From positions 496,001 to 560,000 of the forward strand of contig NZ_JAIVFT010000002.1 of assembly GCF_020829665.1 (NCBI RefSeq): a stretch of DNA of 64,000 nt, written 5' to 3'. Positions 56,028 to 64,000 of this stretch are shown here, piece by piece. The notes under the pieces were generated by a model. It searched no databases, was not told where the DNA came from, and worked only from the letters and a program-made list of their open reading frames with translations. Both the position numbers and the translations under genes were made by a program. Each line of letters begins with the position of its first letter. Position 1 is the stretch's first letter. This DNA is from Nostoc sp. CHAB 5824. Lineage in GTDB: Bacteria > Cyanobacteriota > Cyanobacteriia > Cyanobacteriales > Nostocaceae.

Positions 56028-56936
56028 CTAATCTTCAAAATCAATATCTTCTTCATTCTCTATAGATTCAGCTTTTATGGGTTTTAGCCAATCTTTTCTA
56101 AACCTAGATAGAAGTCTTGCATTACTATAAGCCCAACTTAAAGGCAGTACCGTCTTGACCACATATAGATTTCCTTGCGTTTGGATCGGGAGCGCAACAC
56201 TAGCTTCATCTTCATTATCTGGATCAAGAAATAGTGGTAACAGTATTTGCAATTGTCTTTGCTTAGGACGCCATTGAGGTAGTGCTATCCTATTGCTTTG
56301 TTCCGCTAATTCTTTAGCCCTTCTAATTGCATTATTTAATATACCTAATCTGTAATTTTCTCGTAATTCCTGAAATTCTTGTGGAAATCGAGATATATTA
56401 TCTCTAATCATATGCTGCTTTATTTGATTTTCATCAGGTACATCTAATTCCAAATCAGGATTATATACATAATTGGAAAAATCTTCCGGCTTACTGAAAT
56501 CAACATATCTTGCTAACTTAGGTAATACAGCGAATTTTCTAGTAAACTCTCCTTGGCTACGGTCGAAAAATCCGAATAAATGCCATTTTTTCAAGCGATC
56601 ATTGTTCTTATAATTTTCGTTAACTTCAAATAAGCCAAATATGGGCTTGCTTAAATTTCTTGAAATTAATCCTGTGTTAAAACAGGCATATTTAGCATTT
56701 TTTTCATCACCAGTATCGTAAATTACTTTATTTTCTTCATCAACACGTTTAAAGGTGTAATTTAAGTAATTTCTTAATATTGGATACTTTGTATTATTAA
56801 CTGTTGAGCCATTAATATCTTCATATTGCCAATCTTCTTCTTCTGCCTTTTGCGCTAATATGTCTAGTTTATCTTCAAAAGTGTGGTCACGTAAAAATGC
56901 AAATTTATCTAATTTCCTTCCAAATAGTGTCTGCAT
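56028..56936 (-). CDS. DUF3825 domain protein
   Basis: 302 residues. MQTLFGRKLDKFAFLRDHTF, EENKVIYDTGDEKNAKYACF, NTGLISRNLSKPIFGLFEVN and LLPLFLDPDNEDEASVALPI match DUF3825, a domain of unknown function with a conserved NTGL core. The C-terminus is acidic. AT-rich and lying alone on the minus strand among accessory genes, with 94 bp of spacer before the chl operon terminator. Possible horizontal transfer. Confidence 0.8.
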   Translation of the reverse strand: MQTLFGRKLDKFAFLRDHTFEDKLDILAQKAEEEDWQYEDINGSTVNNTKYPILRNYLNYTFKRVDEENKVIYDTGDEKNAKYACFNTGLISRNLSKPIFGLFEVNENYKNNDRLKKWHLFGFFDRSQGEFTRKFAVLPKLARYVDFSKPEDFSNYVYNPDLELDVPDENQIKQHMIRDNISRFPQEFQELRENYRLGILNNAIRRAKELAEQSNRIALPQWRPKQRQLQILLPLFLDPDNEDEASVALPIQTQGNLYVVKTVLPLSWAYSNARLLSRFRKDWLKPIKAESIENEEDIDFED

Positions 56937-57052
56937 ATCAATTTCAGAAGCGTTATTACGCTATAAGTTGCTAGTTCACTATATAACTTTGCAATCTTAA
57001 AAAAGATGAGTGCTATTACGTAATTAATCCTAAAAACTATGATTAATTCATT

Positions 57053-57086
57053 AAAAAAAAGGACGAACCCTAAAGAAAGTTCGCCC
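57053..57086 (-). terminator. Rho-independent terminator of the chlL-chlN operon
   Basis: On the minus strand GGGCGAAC pairs with GTTCGTCC (one G-U), loop TTTCTTTAGG, followed by eight T residues. It is 44 bp after the chlN stop. The clearest terminator of the window. Confidence 0.85.
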
Positions 57087-57129
57087 ATATTTACATAGTA
57101 TTATGCTGTTGCTCAATCCAAACCCAAAT

Positions 57130-58557
<1,428 letters not shown>

Positions 58558-58560
58558 TTA

Positions 58561-58765
58561 ATGGCAGATCAACCAATTTTAGATTTTAGATTGACAATTT
58601 TGGTGAAGCAGCGCGGTCTTGGGGGTTTCCCCCCATGAGTGACTGCTGAACCCGAAGGGATTGAAGACTGGGACAACAAAAGTATCCTCTGTCTAACGAC
58701 AATTTCCCTAATTCCTAATCCAAAACCCCAAATCTAAAACTTAAAATTGTGAGGAACGGCAATAA
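58561..58765. repeat. ATTTTAG / AATCCAAA element with nested GGTCTTGGGGG module
   Basis: The left arm ATTTTAGATTTTAGATTGAC and the right arm AATCCAAAACCCCAAATCTA are complementary. In the middle (58611-58651) is a module with the hairpin TTGGGGG/CCCCCCA. The module is related, in reverse orientation, to the one in the rplC-rplD spacer. It separates the DUF5331 gene from chlN in the operon. Confidence 0.75.
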
Positions 58766-59569
58766 TTAAGCGTTGGGGAAGAGACGAGCAATTTCTGATT
58801 CATCAAAAACGCCTGCTGGCAGTTCTTCCCCTAAAAAATCGTTACTTTCTTCAGCTTTTTGCAAAGCTGTTTCATCACCCCAGACATCTGACAATACGTC
58901 TTTAAACGCATTCTCATCTAGTGAACTATCTTCAAGCGCCTGGTCTTCATCCAGCTTTACTTCCATCGCAGCTGTTGTCTCGAAGGCAATTTCCCCAAAC
59001 TCATCTGCTTCTAGACTAGAGATTTGGAGAGACTCATCTTCTGAGTCATGTCCGTTGGATAAGGAAATATCGCCAAAGCCATTTTCGGTTTCCTCCAACT
59101 CGCTGATCCCCAGGCTTTGATCGTCAGAATTCAGGATTGCAAACTCTTGAGCTACCGCTACCGGCCCAAAGCCATTTGTATGAGAAGGTGCCAAAATTTC
59201 ATCTTCAGGCTTTTCATCGATGATAACTGCTGGTTCATCTGCGTATTTTTCCGGTTCAGGGTTGATGATGAAGCGGTTACCGAGAGCGAAATCTGGGTCA
59301 AAATGCAAATCCAGCACTTCAATTAGCGTATCGGCGTCAGGATTAAGTTTGGCAAAGGGCAACATTAACTGCGCTAGCTTTGGCTCTAGGGCGTTAAGAA
59401 CTCCCAGGATGAGGTAAGAAGGTGGTCGCTTCCCGCCATCAGGGGTGTACACTGATTCCACTTCCATGTGCAGGGTAATCCAGTCTCGATTATTCTGGAA
59501 AAATTGCAACCACTTTTGCTTTATTGAATCTGTAAAGCTGTGAAAGAATGCCATGTTATTGTCCCCCAT
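58766..59569 (-). CDS. DUF5331 protein in the chl operon
   Basis: 267 residues; the second start at Met6 (59554) is also possible. The N-terminal ~110 residues (FFHSFTDSIKQKWLQFFQNN, then SYLILGVLNALEPKLAQLML) form the conserved domain. The remainder is acidic and low-complexity (Asp/Glu/Ser/Leu repeats) and ends FDESEIARLFPNA. It sits between chlL and chlN, as in other heterocystous cyanobacteria; a role in the dark reductase is inferred only from that place. Confidence 0.85.
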   Translation of the reverse strand: MGDNNMAFFHSFTDSIKQKWLQFFQNNRDWITLHMEVESVYTPDGGKRPPSYLILGVLNALEPKLAQLMLPFAKLNPDADTLIEVLDLHFDPDFALGNRFIINPEPEKYADEPAVIIDEKPEDEILAPSHTNGFGPVAVAQEFAILNSDDQSLGISELEETENGFGDISLSNGHDSEDESLQISSLEADEFGEIAFETTAAMEVKLDEDQALEDSSLDENAFKDVLSDVWGDETALQKAEESNDFLGEELPAGVFDESEIARLFPNA

Positions 59570-59586
59570 CCTGAGAACTTGGTGAT

Positions 59587-60453
59587 TTATACAATCATCA
59601 AGTCTAGTTCCTCTTCTGAATTAGGAACCTGGGGTTTACCCGGATTTAGATAAAAATCGGACAACAAAGAGAACAACTCACGATCTGGTGTGTCGTTAGG
59701 TACAACACCTTCAGGACGCGCCAAAATTTGGTCAGCGATGTTGAGATAGTAGTCGCAAACGTAGTCTAGGGAAGGATCTTGCTCTGCCATCTCAAACAAA
59801 GTCTTACCCTTAACACGGGAAACACGGATATCTTCAATTAAAGGTAAAACTTCCAAAACTGGCATTGGCACAGCTTCTATATATTTTTCAATCAAGTCGC
59901 GCTTGGAGGTGCGATTGCCAATTAACCCAGCTAGACGCAGTGGGTGAGTTCGTGCTTTTTCACGGACTGAAGCAGCGATACGATTAGCCGCAAATAACGC
60001 ATCAAAGCCGTTGTCTGTAACAATCAGGCAGTAATCTGCATAGTTGAGTGGTGCTGCAAAACCACCGCAAACTACGTCACCCAGAACATCAAAAAGAATT
60101 ACATCGTATTCGTCAAAGGCGTTGAGTTCTTTAAGTAATTTTACGGTTTCACCGACTACGTAGCCACCACATCCAGCACCCGCAGGTGGGCCACCAGCTT
60201 CTACGCAATCAACACCGCCGTAGCCTTTATAAATCACATCTTCCGGCCAGACATCTTCGTAGTGATAGTCCTTTTCTTGGAGGGTGTCGATAATTGTCGG
60301 AATCAAAAACCCAGTCAGGGTAAAGGTACTGTCATGTTTGGGGTCGCAACCAATTTGCAGCACTTTTTTGCCACGTTTAGCTAGGGCGACTGATATGTTA
60401 CAGCTAGTTGTGGATTTGCCGATACCACCTTTTCCGTAGACTGCTAGTTTCAC
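59587..60453 (-). CDS. chlL: Light-independent protochlorophyllide reductase iron-sulfur ATP-binding protein
   Basis: ChlL is the NifH-like electron donor of the dark reductase. From the GTG at 60453 it has 288 residues, the family length, with P-loop GKGGIGKS (7-14) and [4Fe-4S] ligands C95 and C129. The GTG start is chosen because AAGAGG lies 9 bases upstream and orthologues begin [10 protein letters not shown]; the longer ATG at 60483 would add ten residues. First gene of the chlL-DUF5331-chlN operon. Confidence 0.96.
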   Translation of the reverse strand: MKLAVYGKGGIGKSTTSCNISVALAKRGKKVLQIGCDPKHDSTFTLTGFLIPTIIDTLQEKDYHYEDVWPEDVIYKGYGGVDCVEAGGPPAGAGCGGYVVGETVKLLKELNAFDEYDVILFDVLGDVVCGGFAAPLNYADYCLIVTDNGFDALFAANRIAASVREKARTHPLRLAGLIGNRTSKRDLIEKYIEAVPMPVLEVLPLIEDIRVSRVKGKTLFEMAEQDPSLDYVCDYYLNIADQILARPEGVVPNDTPDRELFSLLSDFYLNPGKPQVPNSEEELDLMIV

Positions 60454-60871
60454 TGTTGTTTGCCTCTTATAGCTTTTTGTCAAACTTGTGGCTCAAACAT
60501 TTGCCTTCACCTTTCCTGAGATGGCGATGCGTGAGGTCTGTGAATGTCATTATTGGGCAAATTACCTAGAAAAGAAAGTGGCTCTTAATCTGTAAAACGG
60601 TTTGATACGATGAATTAGAACTTAATTATGGCTATTTGGGTTTTGATTACCTTAAAAGTCGTATTTAGCTAAAAAAGTCATCTATAAAAAGTTTTTATTA
60701 CTTATTTTTATAAAAATAGTTACAAAATAAAAAAACTTGAAATAGGCTTTTTTGAATACTTTGCATAGAATTAACTGATGTTCGGACAACGTATTTTCAA
60801 GGCATTGGGGTGCAGGGTCAAGGTTAAAGAGAGGTATATGCAGCCTGATGCTGGAAATACTAGTGGAATTT

Positions 60872-60942
60872 GCGTTAGCGTAGCTCACCGTACCACTTCG
60901 TGGAAGCAAGCTACGCGTAGCGTCTCGTAGAGAAGGTATCGC
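60872..60942. repeat. GCGTTAGCGTAGCT palindromic repeat
   Basis: GCGTTAGCGTAGCT ... AGCTACGCGTAGCG with inner CCACTTCGTGG hairpin. A small dispersed palindrome of the Nostoc type (the GCGTAGC motif). Confidence 0.7.
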
Positions 60943-61067
60943 AAATAAATCGCCACTTTTCAGTCGTTAGTCACAACCATACAATTGTTGCTTGAGAGTA
61001 AGTTAGTGTGATTTTGTAAAAAATTATTAATTTGTCAAATATTATCTAAGCTGATTAAAATCTTTTG

Positions 61068-61094
61068 GCTGCCGCCTCCTTCACTGGCGGCAGC
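61068..61094. terminator. GC-rich hairpin at the 3' side of the Trp-rich gene
   Basis: GCTGCCGCC / GGCGGCAGC, a perfect 9-bp stem with a 9-nt loop. It lies 34 bp after the stop of the minus-strand gene at 61128. No strong T-run follows directly on the minus strand, so termination is plausible but not certain. Confidence 0.55.
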
Positions 61095-61127
61095 TCATTC
61101 ACATTCCGAGACTGGGAACGAGGCAAA

Positions 61128-61382
61128 TTAGGACACCTCAGTTTCAAGTCCGTGGATTTCCTGTAATGTTTGCCAGCCAGCTTGCCACTGGGAGTTATCT
61201 TGTAATAATTTGGCATTTATCCAAAAACGGACTTTAGGATCGCAAGCAGCAACCATTTCGGCGTAAACCCACTGAGCCTGATTTTTACGATTGACTACTT
61301 GGAAATGCCGCCAGCCATCAACTTTTTGCTGTGCAGTCCACTTAGAACCAACTAAATAAGGAAATTTTTGTTTTTTAGTCAT
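61128..61382 (-). CDS. TIGR02450 family Trp-rich protein
   Basis: 84 residues with conserved tryptophans: VGSKWTAQQKVDGWRHFQVV, then QWVYAEMVAACDPKVRFWI. It belongs to a small family of cyanobacteria and some proteobacteria with no known function. It starts at ATG directly within an STRR array, which lies upstream on the minus strand. Confidence 0.88.
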   Translation of the reverse strand: MTKKQKFPYLVGSKWTAQQKVDGWRHFQVVNRKNQAQWVYAEMVAACDPKVRFWINAKLLQDNSQWQAGWQTLQEIHGLETEVS

Positions 61383-61430
61383 TTGTTATTAGTCATTTGT
61401 CATTTGTCATTTGTCATTTGTCATTGGGCA
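61381..61430. repeat. STRR array GTCATTT units
   Basis: Five or six ATTTGTC/GTCATTT units in a row, one of the most regular arrays in the window. It lies between the Trp-rich gene and the gene at 61472. Only one arm is present, so no self-complementary hairpin is formed here. Confidence 0.8.
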
Positions 61431-61471
61431 TTGGAAAAATACTTTCTTTATTTCCATTTCCCAATCCCCAA

Positions 61472-61846
61472 TCAAGATGTCACCAAATCACCATTACGGG
61501 TAAACTTCTGACAATGCAACTCATTATCTTGCTGAACGCATAGCGAAAACCATCTGATATGGCTCCAGCAGGTATTGATGTTGTTGGTAATTTTGCGCTT
61601 TTTCTTAGAAAGGCGTTGTCTTACGACTTCATTAGGGCAAAGAATTTCTAATGTGCCTGTACCATCTTCGTAATTGACGATGCGAAATAGACAGTCTTGC
61701 AACATAGCACGGCTGCTGCTGTCGAAGAACCGCTTAAACCTCTGTAGTTTTTCCCCTTCAGTCATTTGGCTGATGGGTTTTATTTTAAGTAACTCTTCAT
61801 CCTCAAGATCAAAGTCATCATCTTCAAAGTCGTAGGGGTCAATCAT
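61472..61846 (-). CDS. Conserved cyanobacterial protein of unknown function, 124 residues
   Basis: The acidic N-terminus (MIDPYDFEDDDFDLEDEELL) is followed by LQRFKRFFDSSSRAMLQDCL and a folded C-terminal part with CPNEVVRQRLSKKKRKI and CQKFTRNGDLVTS. No recognised family or motif. It probably forms a unit with the Trp-rich gene on the same strand. Normal codon use. Confidence 0.7.
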   Translation of the reverse strand: MIDPYDFEDDDFDLEDEELLKIKPISQMTEGEKLQRFKRFFDSSSRAMLQDCLFRIVNYEDGTGTLEILCPNEVVRQRLSKKKRKITNNINTCWSHIRWFSLCVQQDNELHCQKFTRNGDLVTS

Positions 61847-62051
61847 TTTCAGTATCCACTAGGCGACCTGGGATCATGGTAACTCTGTTTAGTTTTCTAC
61901 TAAGGATAAGATGTGAGAAGCTTTTGAGAGACAAGAAGTATGACTTCAGCATCTAATGATAAAAGCAACGATCGCCCGCACAGAAAGAGGACTGACGATC
62001 GCAGGCACGCGTAGAGCTATAATTTGAGGCAAAGGATTCTAAACTGAAAGC

Positions 62052-62414
62052 ATGACAACAGTAGCAATCTTGCCAATCTTTGATACTGATGGTGAACAAA
62101 CTTATCGCGCCATTGCAGGGGATAAGCACTCTGTTGGCAAAACTGCGGGGCAAGCCCTAGATGCGTTAACTACTCAGTTGGGTGAAACGGAGTTTAGCGC
62201 ACTGCTTGTCATTCAAAACTTTAGCCCTGATCCGTTTTTCAATGCTAAACAACAAAAACGGTTATCGGAATTGATGAGTTTATGGCGGTTGGCACGAGAT
62301 CAGGGGCAAGCATTGCCACCAGAGCAACAAGCAGAGTTGGATACTTTGGTTGAGGTTGAATTAAAAGCAGCAGCAGCCCGAACAGCTGCATTGATACAGC
62401 AAGAGAGTTTGTGA
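62052..62414 (+). CDS. Conserved protein paired with HNH gene, 120 residues
   Basis: MTTVAILPIFDTDGEQTYRA, then AGDKHSVGKTAGQALDALTT and LGETEFSALLVIQNFSPDPF. The rest is helical and acidic/Ala-rich (LPPEQQAELDTLVEVELKAA). Its stop overlaps the next gene's GTG by 4 bp, so both are made from one transcript. The function is unknown; co-translation with a nuclease suggests a module, with this protein as partner or immunity-like factor. Confidence 0.8.
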   Translation: MTTVAILPIFDTDGEQTYRAIAGDKHSVGKTAGQALDALTTQLGETEFSALLVIQNFSPDPFFNAKQQKRLSELMSLWRLARDQGQALPPEQQAELDTLVEVELKAAAARTAALIQQESL

Positions 62415-62812
62415 ATCGGTATTACGCTGCGATCGCTGGGCGTGCCAACCATCGTTGTGAGTACTGCCAAGCCCCTGAACTAATCTTTAATTTTCCATTT
62501 GAGGTTGAGCATATCATCCCGCTCTCTCGGCAAGGTGAAAATGACGAAGCAAATTTAGCCCTTGCGTGTCGCTCCTGTAATCTTCGTAAAGGAACTCGTA
62601 TTAGTGGCATTATGCCTGCTTCCAACATTGAAGTTATTTTTTTTCATCCCAGACAGCATAAGTGGAGTGAGCATTTTCAGGTTGATACTCAATCTGGCAA
62701 GATTATAGGCATTACTTCGTCTGGAAAAGTCACTATCGAATATTTGGAGATGAACAGTGCTTCTCAAGTGGCAGCCCGACAATTATGGATTCGCTTGGGT
62801 TTGTTTCCATAG
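62411..62812 (+). CDS. HNH endonuclease family protein
   Basis: 133 residues. Zinc ribbon pairs C16-C19 (HRCEYCQ) and C53-C56 (CRSCN), the active-site region FEVEHIIPLSRQGENDEANL with His34 and Asn48. The C-terminal half (FFHPRQHKWSEHFQVDTQSG) may bind DNA. It starts with GTG inside the stop of the preceding gene. Related HNH proteins are found beside defence systems and free-standing in cyanobacteria. The target is unknown. Confidence 0.9.
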   Translation: MNRYYAAIAGRANHRCEYCQAPELIFNFPFEVEHIIPLSRQGENDEANLALACRSCNLRKGTRISGIMPASNIEVIFFHPRQHKWSEHFQVDTQSGKIIGITSSGKVTIEYLEMNSASQVAARQLWIRLGLFP

Positions 62813-63047
62813 TCATACAGCTTGATTTAATACAACTTCAGGTATTGCGTTAAGTACAATGAGCAAGAATCGTCCATAGGAAAATCGGAACTAGGGGAAA
62901 ATACCACTTTCACAAGATGTGAACACCGATCTAGGCGATCGCTCTGCTGTTCATACAATATCTATTGAGAACAGAAATTTTATTTACTTGGTGTTCTGGT
63001 GGTAGCCTGCGACAAGCCACTCTGCCTCTACGTTCCTGAAAAAGCCT
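62813..63047. other. 235-bp spacer before clpB
   Basis: Holds a HIP1-like GCGATCGC (62936-62943) and GTTCCTGAAAAAGCC just before the ATG; GAAAAAGCCT is repeated at 63077-63086 within the coding start. No CIRCE, heat-shock consensus or gene is recognised. Confidence 0.35.
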
Positions 63048-64000
63048 ATGCAACCTACTAATCCTAACCAATTTACAGAAAAAGCCTGGGAAGCGATCGC
63101 CCATACCCCGGATATTGTTAAACAATATCAACAACAGCAGATAGAAAGCGAACACCTGATGAAAGCGCTGCTAGAACAAGATGGTCTAGCAACTGGGATT
63201 CTCACTAAGGCGGATGTTAACCTCCAAAAACTGCGTGATCGCACTGAACAATTTTTCCAACGTCAGCCGAAAGTATCCGGTACTAGCAGTTCTGTCTACT
63301 TGGGACGCAGCTTAGATACACTTCTAGATCGAGCAGACGGATATCGCAAAGAGTTTCAAGACGAATATATTTCAATTGAACACTTATTGCTGGCTTACGC
63401 TAAAGATGACCGCTTTGGCAAAGCTTTATTCCAAGAATTCGGTTTAGACGAAGGCAAGCTAAAAAATATTATTAAACAAGTTCGAGGGAGCCAAAAAGTG
63501 ACCGACCAAAATCCAGAAGGCAAATATGAAGCACTGGAAAAATACGGGCGTGACCTTACAGAAGCCGCGCGTAAAGGTCAACTCGATCCAGTGATTGGGC
63601 GAGATGATGAGATTCGTCGCACTGTGCAAATTCTCTCTCGCCGCACCAAAAATAACCCTGTGCTAATTGGTGAACCAGGTGTTGGTAAAACTGCGATCGC
63701 TGAAGGATTAGCACAGCGCATTATCGCAGGTGATGTACCCCAATCCCTCAAAGACCGCAAGCTGATTTCTTTAGATATGGGTGCTTTGATTGCAGGGGCA
63801 AAATTCCGGGGTGAATTTGAAGAACGCCTGAAAGCAGTATTAAAAGAAGTTACTGAATCTGGCGGCAATATTGTTTTATTTATTGATGAAATTCACACCG
63901 TTGTCGGCGCTGGTGCAACCCAAGGCGCGATGGATGCTGGTAACTTGTTAAAACCAATGTTGGCGCGGGGCGAATTGCGGTGTATTGGGGCGACAACTCT
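63048..64000 (+). CDS. clpB: Chaperone ClpB, 5' part (cut by window end)
   Basis: 317 codons and two bases are present. The N-terminal double Clp repeat ([20 protein letters not shown] onward) is followed by NBD1 with Walker A GEPGVGKT (208-215) and Walker [10 protein letters not shown] (275-283). The frame is open up to the window edge with [16 protein letters not shown]. ClpB disaggregates proteins with DnaK; full length is about 870 residues. The start is the ATG at 63048. No CIRCE element is seen upstream. Confidence 0.95.
   Translation, partial: MQPTNPNQFTEKAWEAIAHTPDIVKQYQQQQIESEHLMKALLEQDGLATGILTKADVNLQKLRDRTEQFFQRQPKVSGTSSSVYLGRSLDTLLDRADGYRKEFQDEYISIEHLLLAYAKDDRFGKALFQEFGLDEGKLKNIIKQVRGSQKVTDQNPEGKYEALEKYGRDLTEAARKGQLDPVIGRDDEIRRTVQILSRRTKNNPVLIGEPGVGKTAIAEGLAQRIIAGDVPQSLKDRKLISLDMGALIAGAKFRGEFEERLKAVLKEVTESGGNIVLFIDEIHTVVGAGATQGAMDAGNLLKPMLARGELRCIGATT

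Larger units (their letters stand above)
60454..61127. other. 674-bp intergenic region upstream of chlL
   Basis: AT-rich; holds the promoter of the chl operon at its left end and the palindromic repeats listed separately. A 75-residue minus frame (60682-60909) has no protein character. No RNA gene recognised. Confidence 0.4.

Noticed and set aside
60682..60909. 75-residue minus frame upstream of chlL
   Set aside because: Ends in a Phe/Tyr/Ile-rich tail from AT-rich DNA and begins in a palindromic repeat.
62931..63155. 74-residue minus frame overlapping the clpB start
   Set aside because: Shadow of clpB and its leader.

Overview
The window is a piece of a filamentous heterocyst-forming cyanobacterium of the Nostoc/Anabaena clade. 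The evidence is the frequent HIP1 octamer GCGATCGC, light-independent protochlorophyllide reductase genes (chlL, chlN), an NDH-1 subunit peculiar to oxygenic phototrophs (ndhN), cyanobacterial families (CGLD27, DUF3318, DUF5331, XisH/XisI, DUF29), a NatFGH-BgtA type amino-acid transporter, and heptanucleotide tandem repeats (STRR) between genes. The first ~1.7 kb hold an acetyltransferase remnant, ndhN on the minus strand and a long structured leader.

From 1747 to 19937 all genes lie on the plus strand and form the cyanobacterial S10-spc-alpha ribosomal cluster: rplC-rplD-rplW-rplB-rpsS-rplV-rpsC-rplP-rpmC-rpsQ-rplN-rplX-rplE-rpsH-rplF-rplR-rpsE-rplO-secY-adk-infA-rpmJ-rpsM-rpsK-rpoA-rplQ-truA-rplM-rpsI-rpmE-prfA. 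It lacks rpsJ, rpsN, rpmD and rpsD at their proteobacterial/Firmicute positions, as is usual for this lineage. The cluster is punctuated by at least nine intergenic elements built from heptanucleotide arrays whose left and right arms are complementary. Some carry a second palindromic module nested inside.

From 20 to 29 kb comes a mixed region: small hypotheticals, an XRE regulator with a likely operator, two DUF29 genes, a broken DUF2887 gene, an ABC-F translation factor, gpmI, secG, and a membrane-anchored zinc protease. From 29 to 39.6 kb are two GT4 glycosyltransferases, an MFS exporter, recO, deoC, a solitary cytosine-5 methyltransferase, and then a 2.4-kb graveyard of truncated and frameshifted genes (iron-uptake porin, a GT4/ABC-exporter chimera, histidine-kinase pieces).

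From 39.9 to 52.2 kb: rsfS-CGLD27-asparaginase, the initiator tRNA, a membrane GTPase, a STAS-sugar transferase fusion, queE, two conserved cyanobacterial proteins, and a complete polar amino-acid ABC transporter (natF-natG-natH-bgtA) with a 21-bp minisatellite between the permease genes. From 52.2 to 57 kb: a methyltransferase/LysR divergent pair and a small accessory block (xisH-xisI, a YefM/YoeB-like toxin-antitoxin pair, DUF3825). The end holds the chlL-DUF5331-chlN operon with a clear terminator, small conserved genes, a two-gene HNH cassette, and the 5' part of clpB, cut by the window edge.

No single unmistakable new system stands out. The best candidates for something undescribed are the complementary heptanucleotide elements punctuating the ribosomal operon and donating start codons, the coupled heptapeptide-repeat frame between natG and natH, the HNH two-gene module, and the STAS-sugar transferase fusion. 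All gene identities are from reading the translated sequence; no database search was run.
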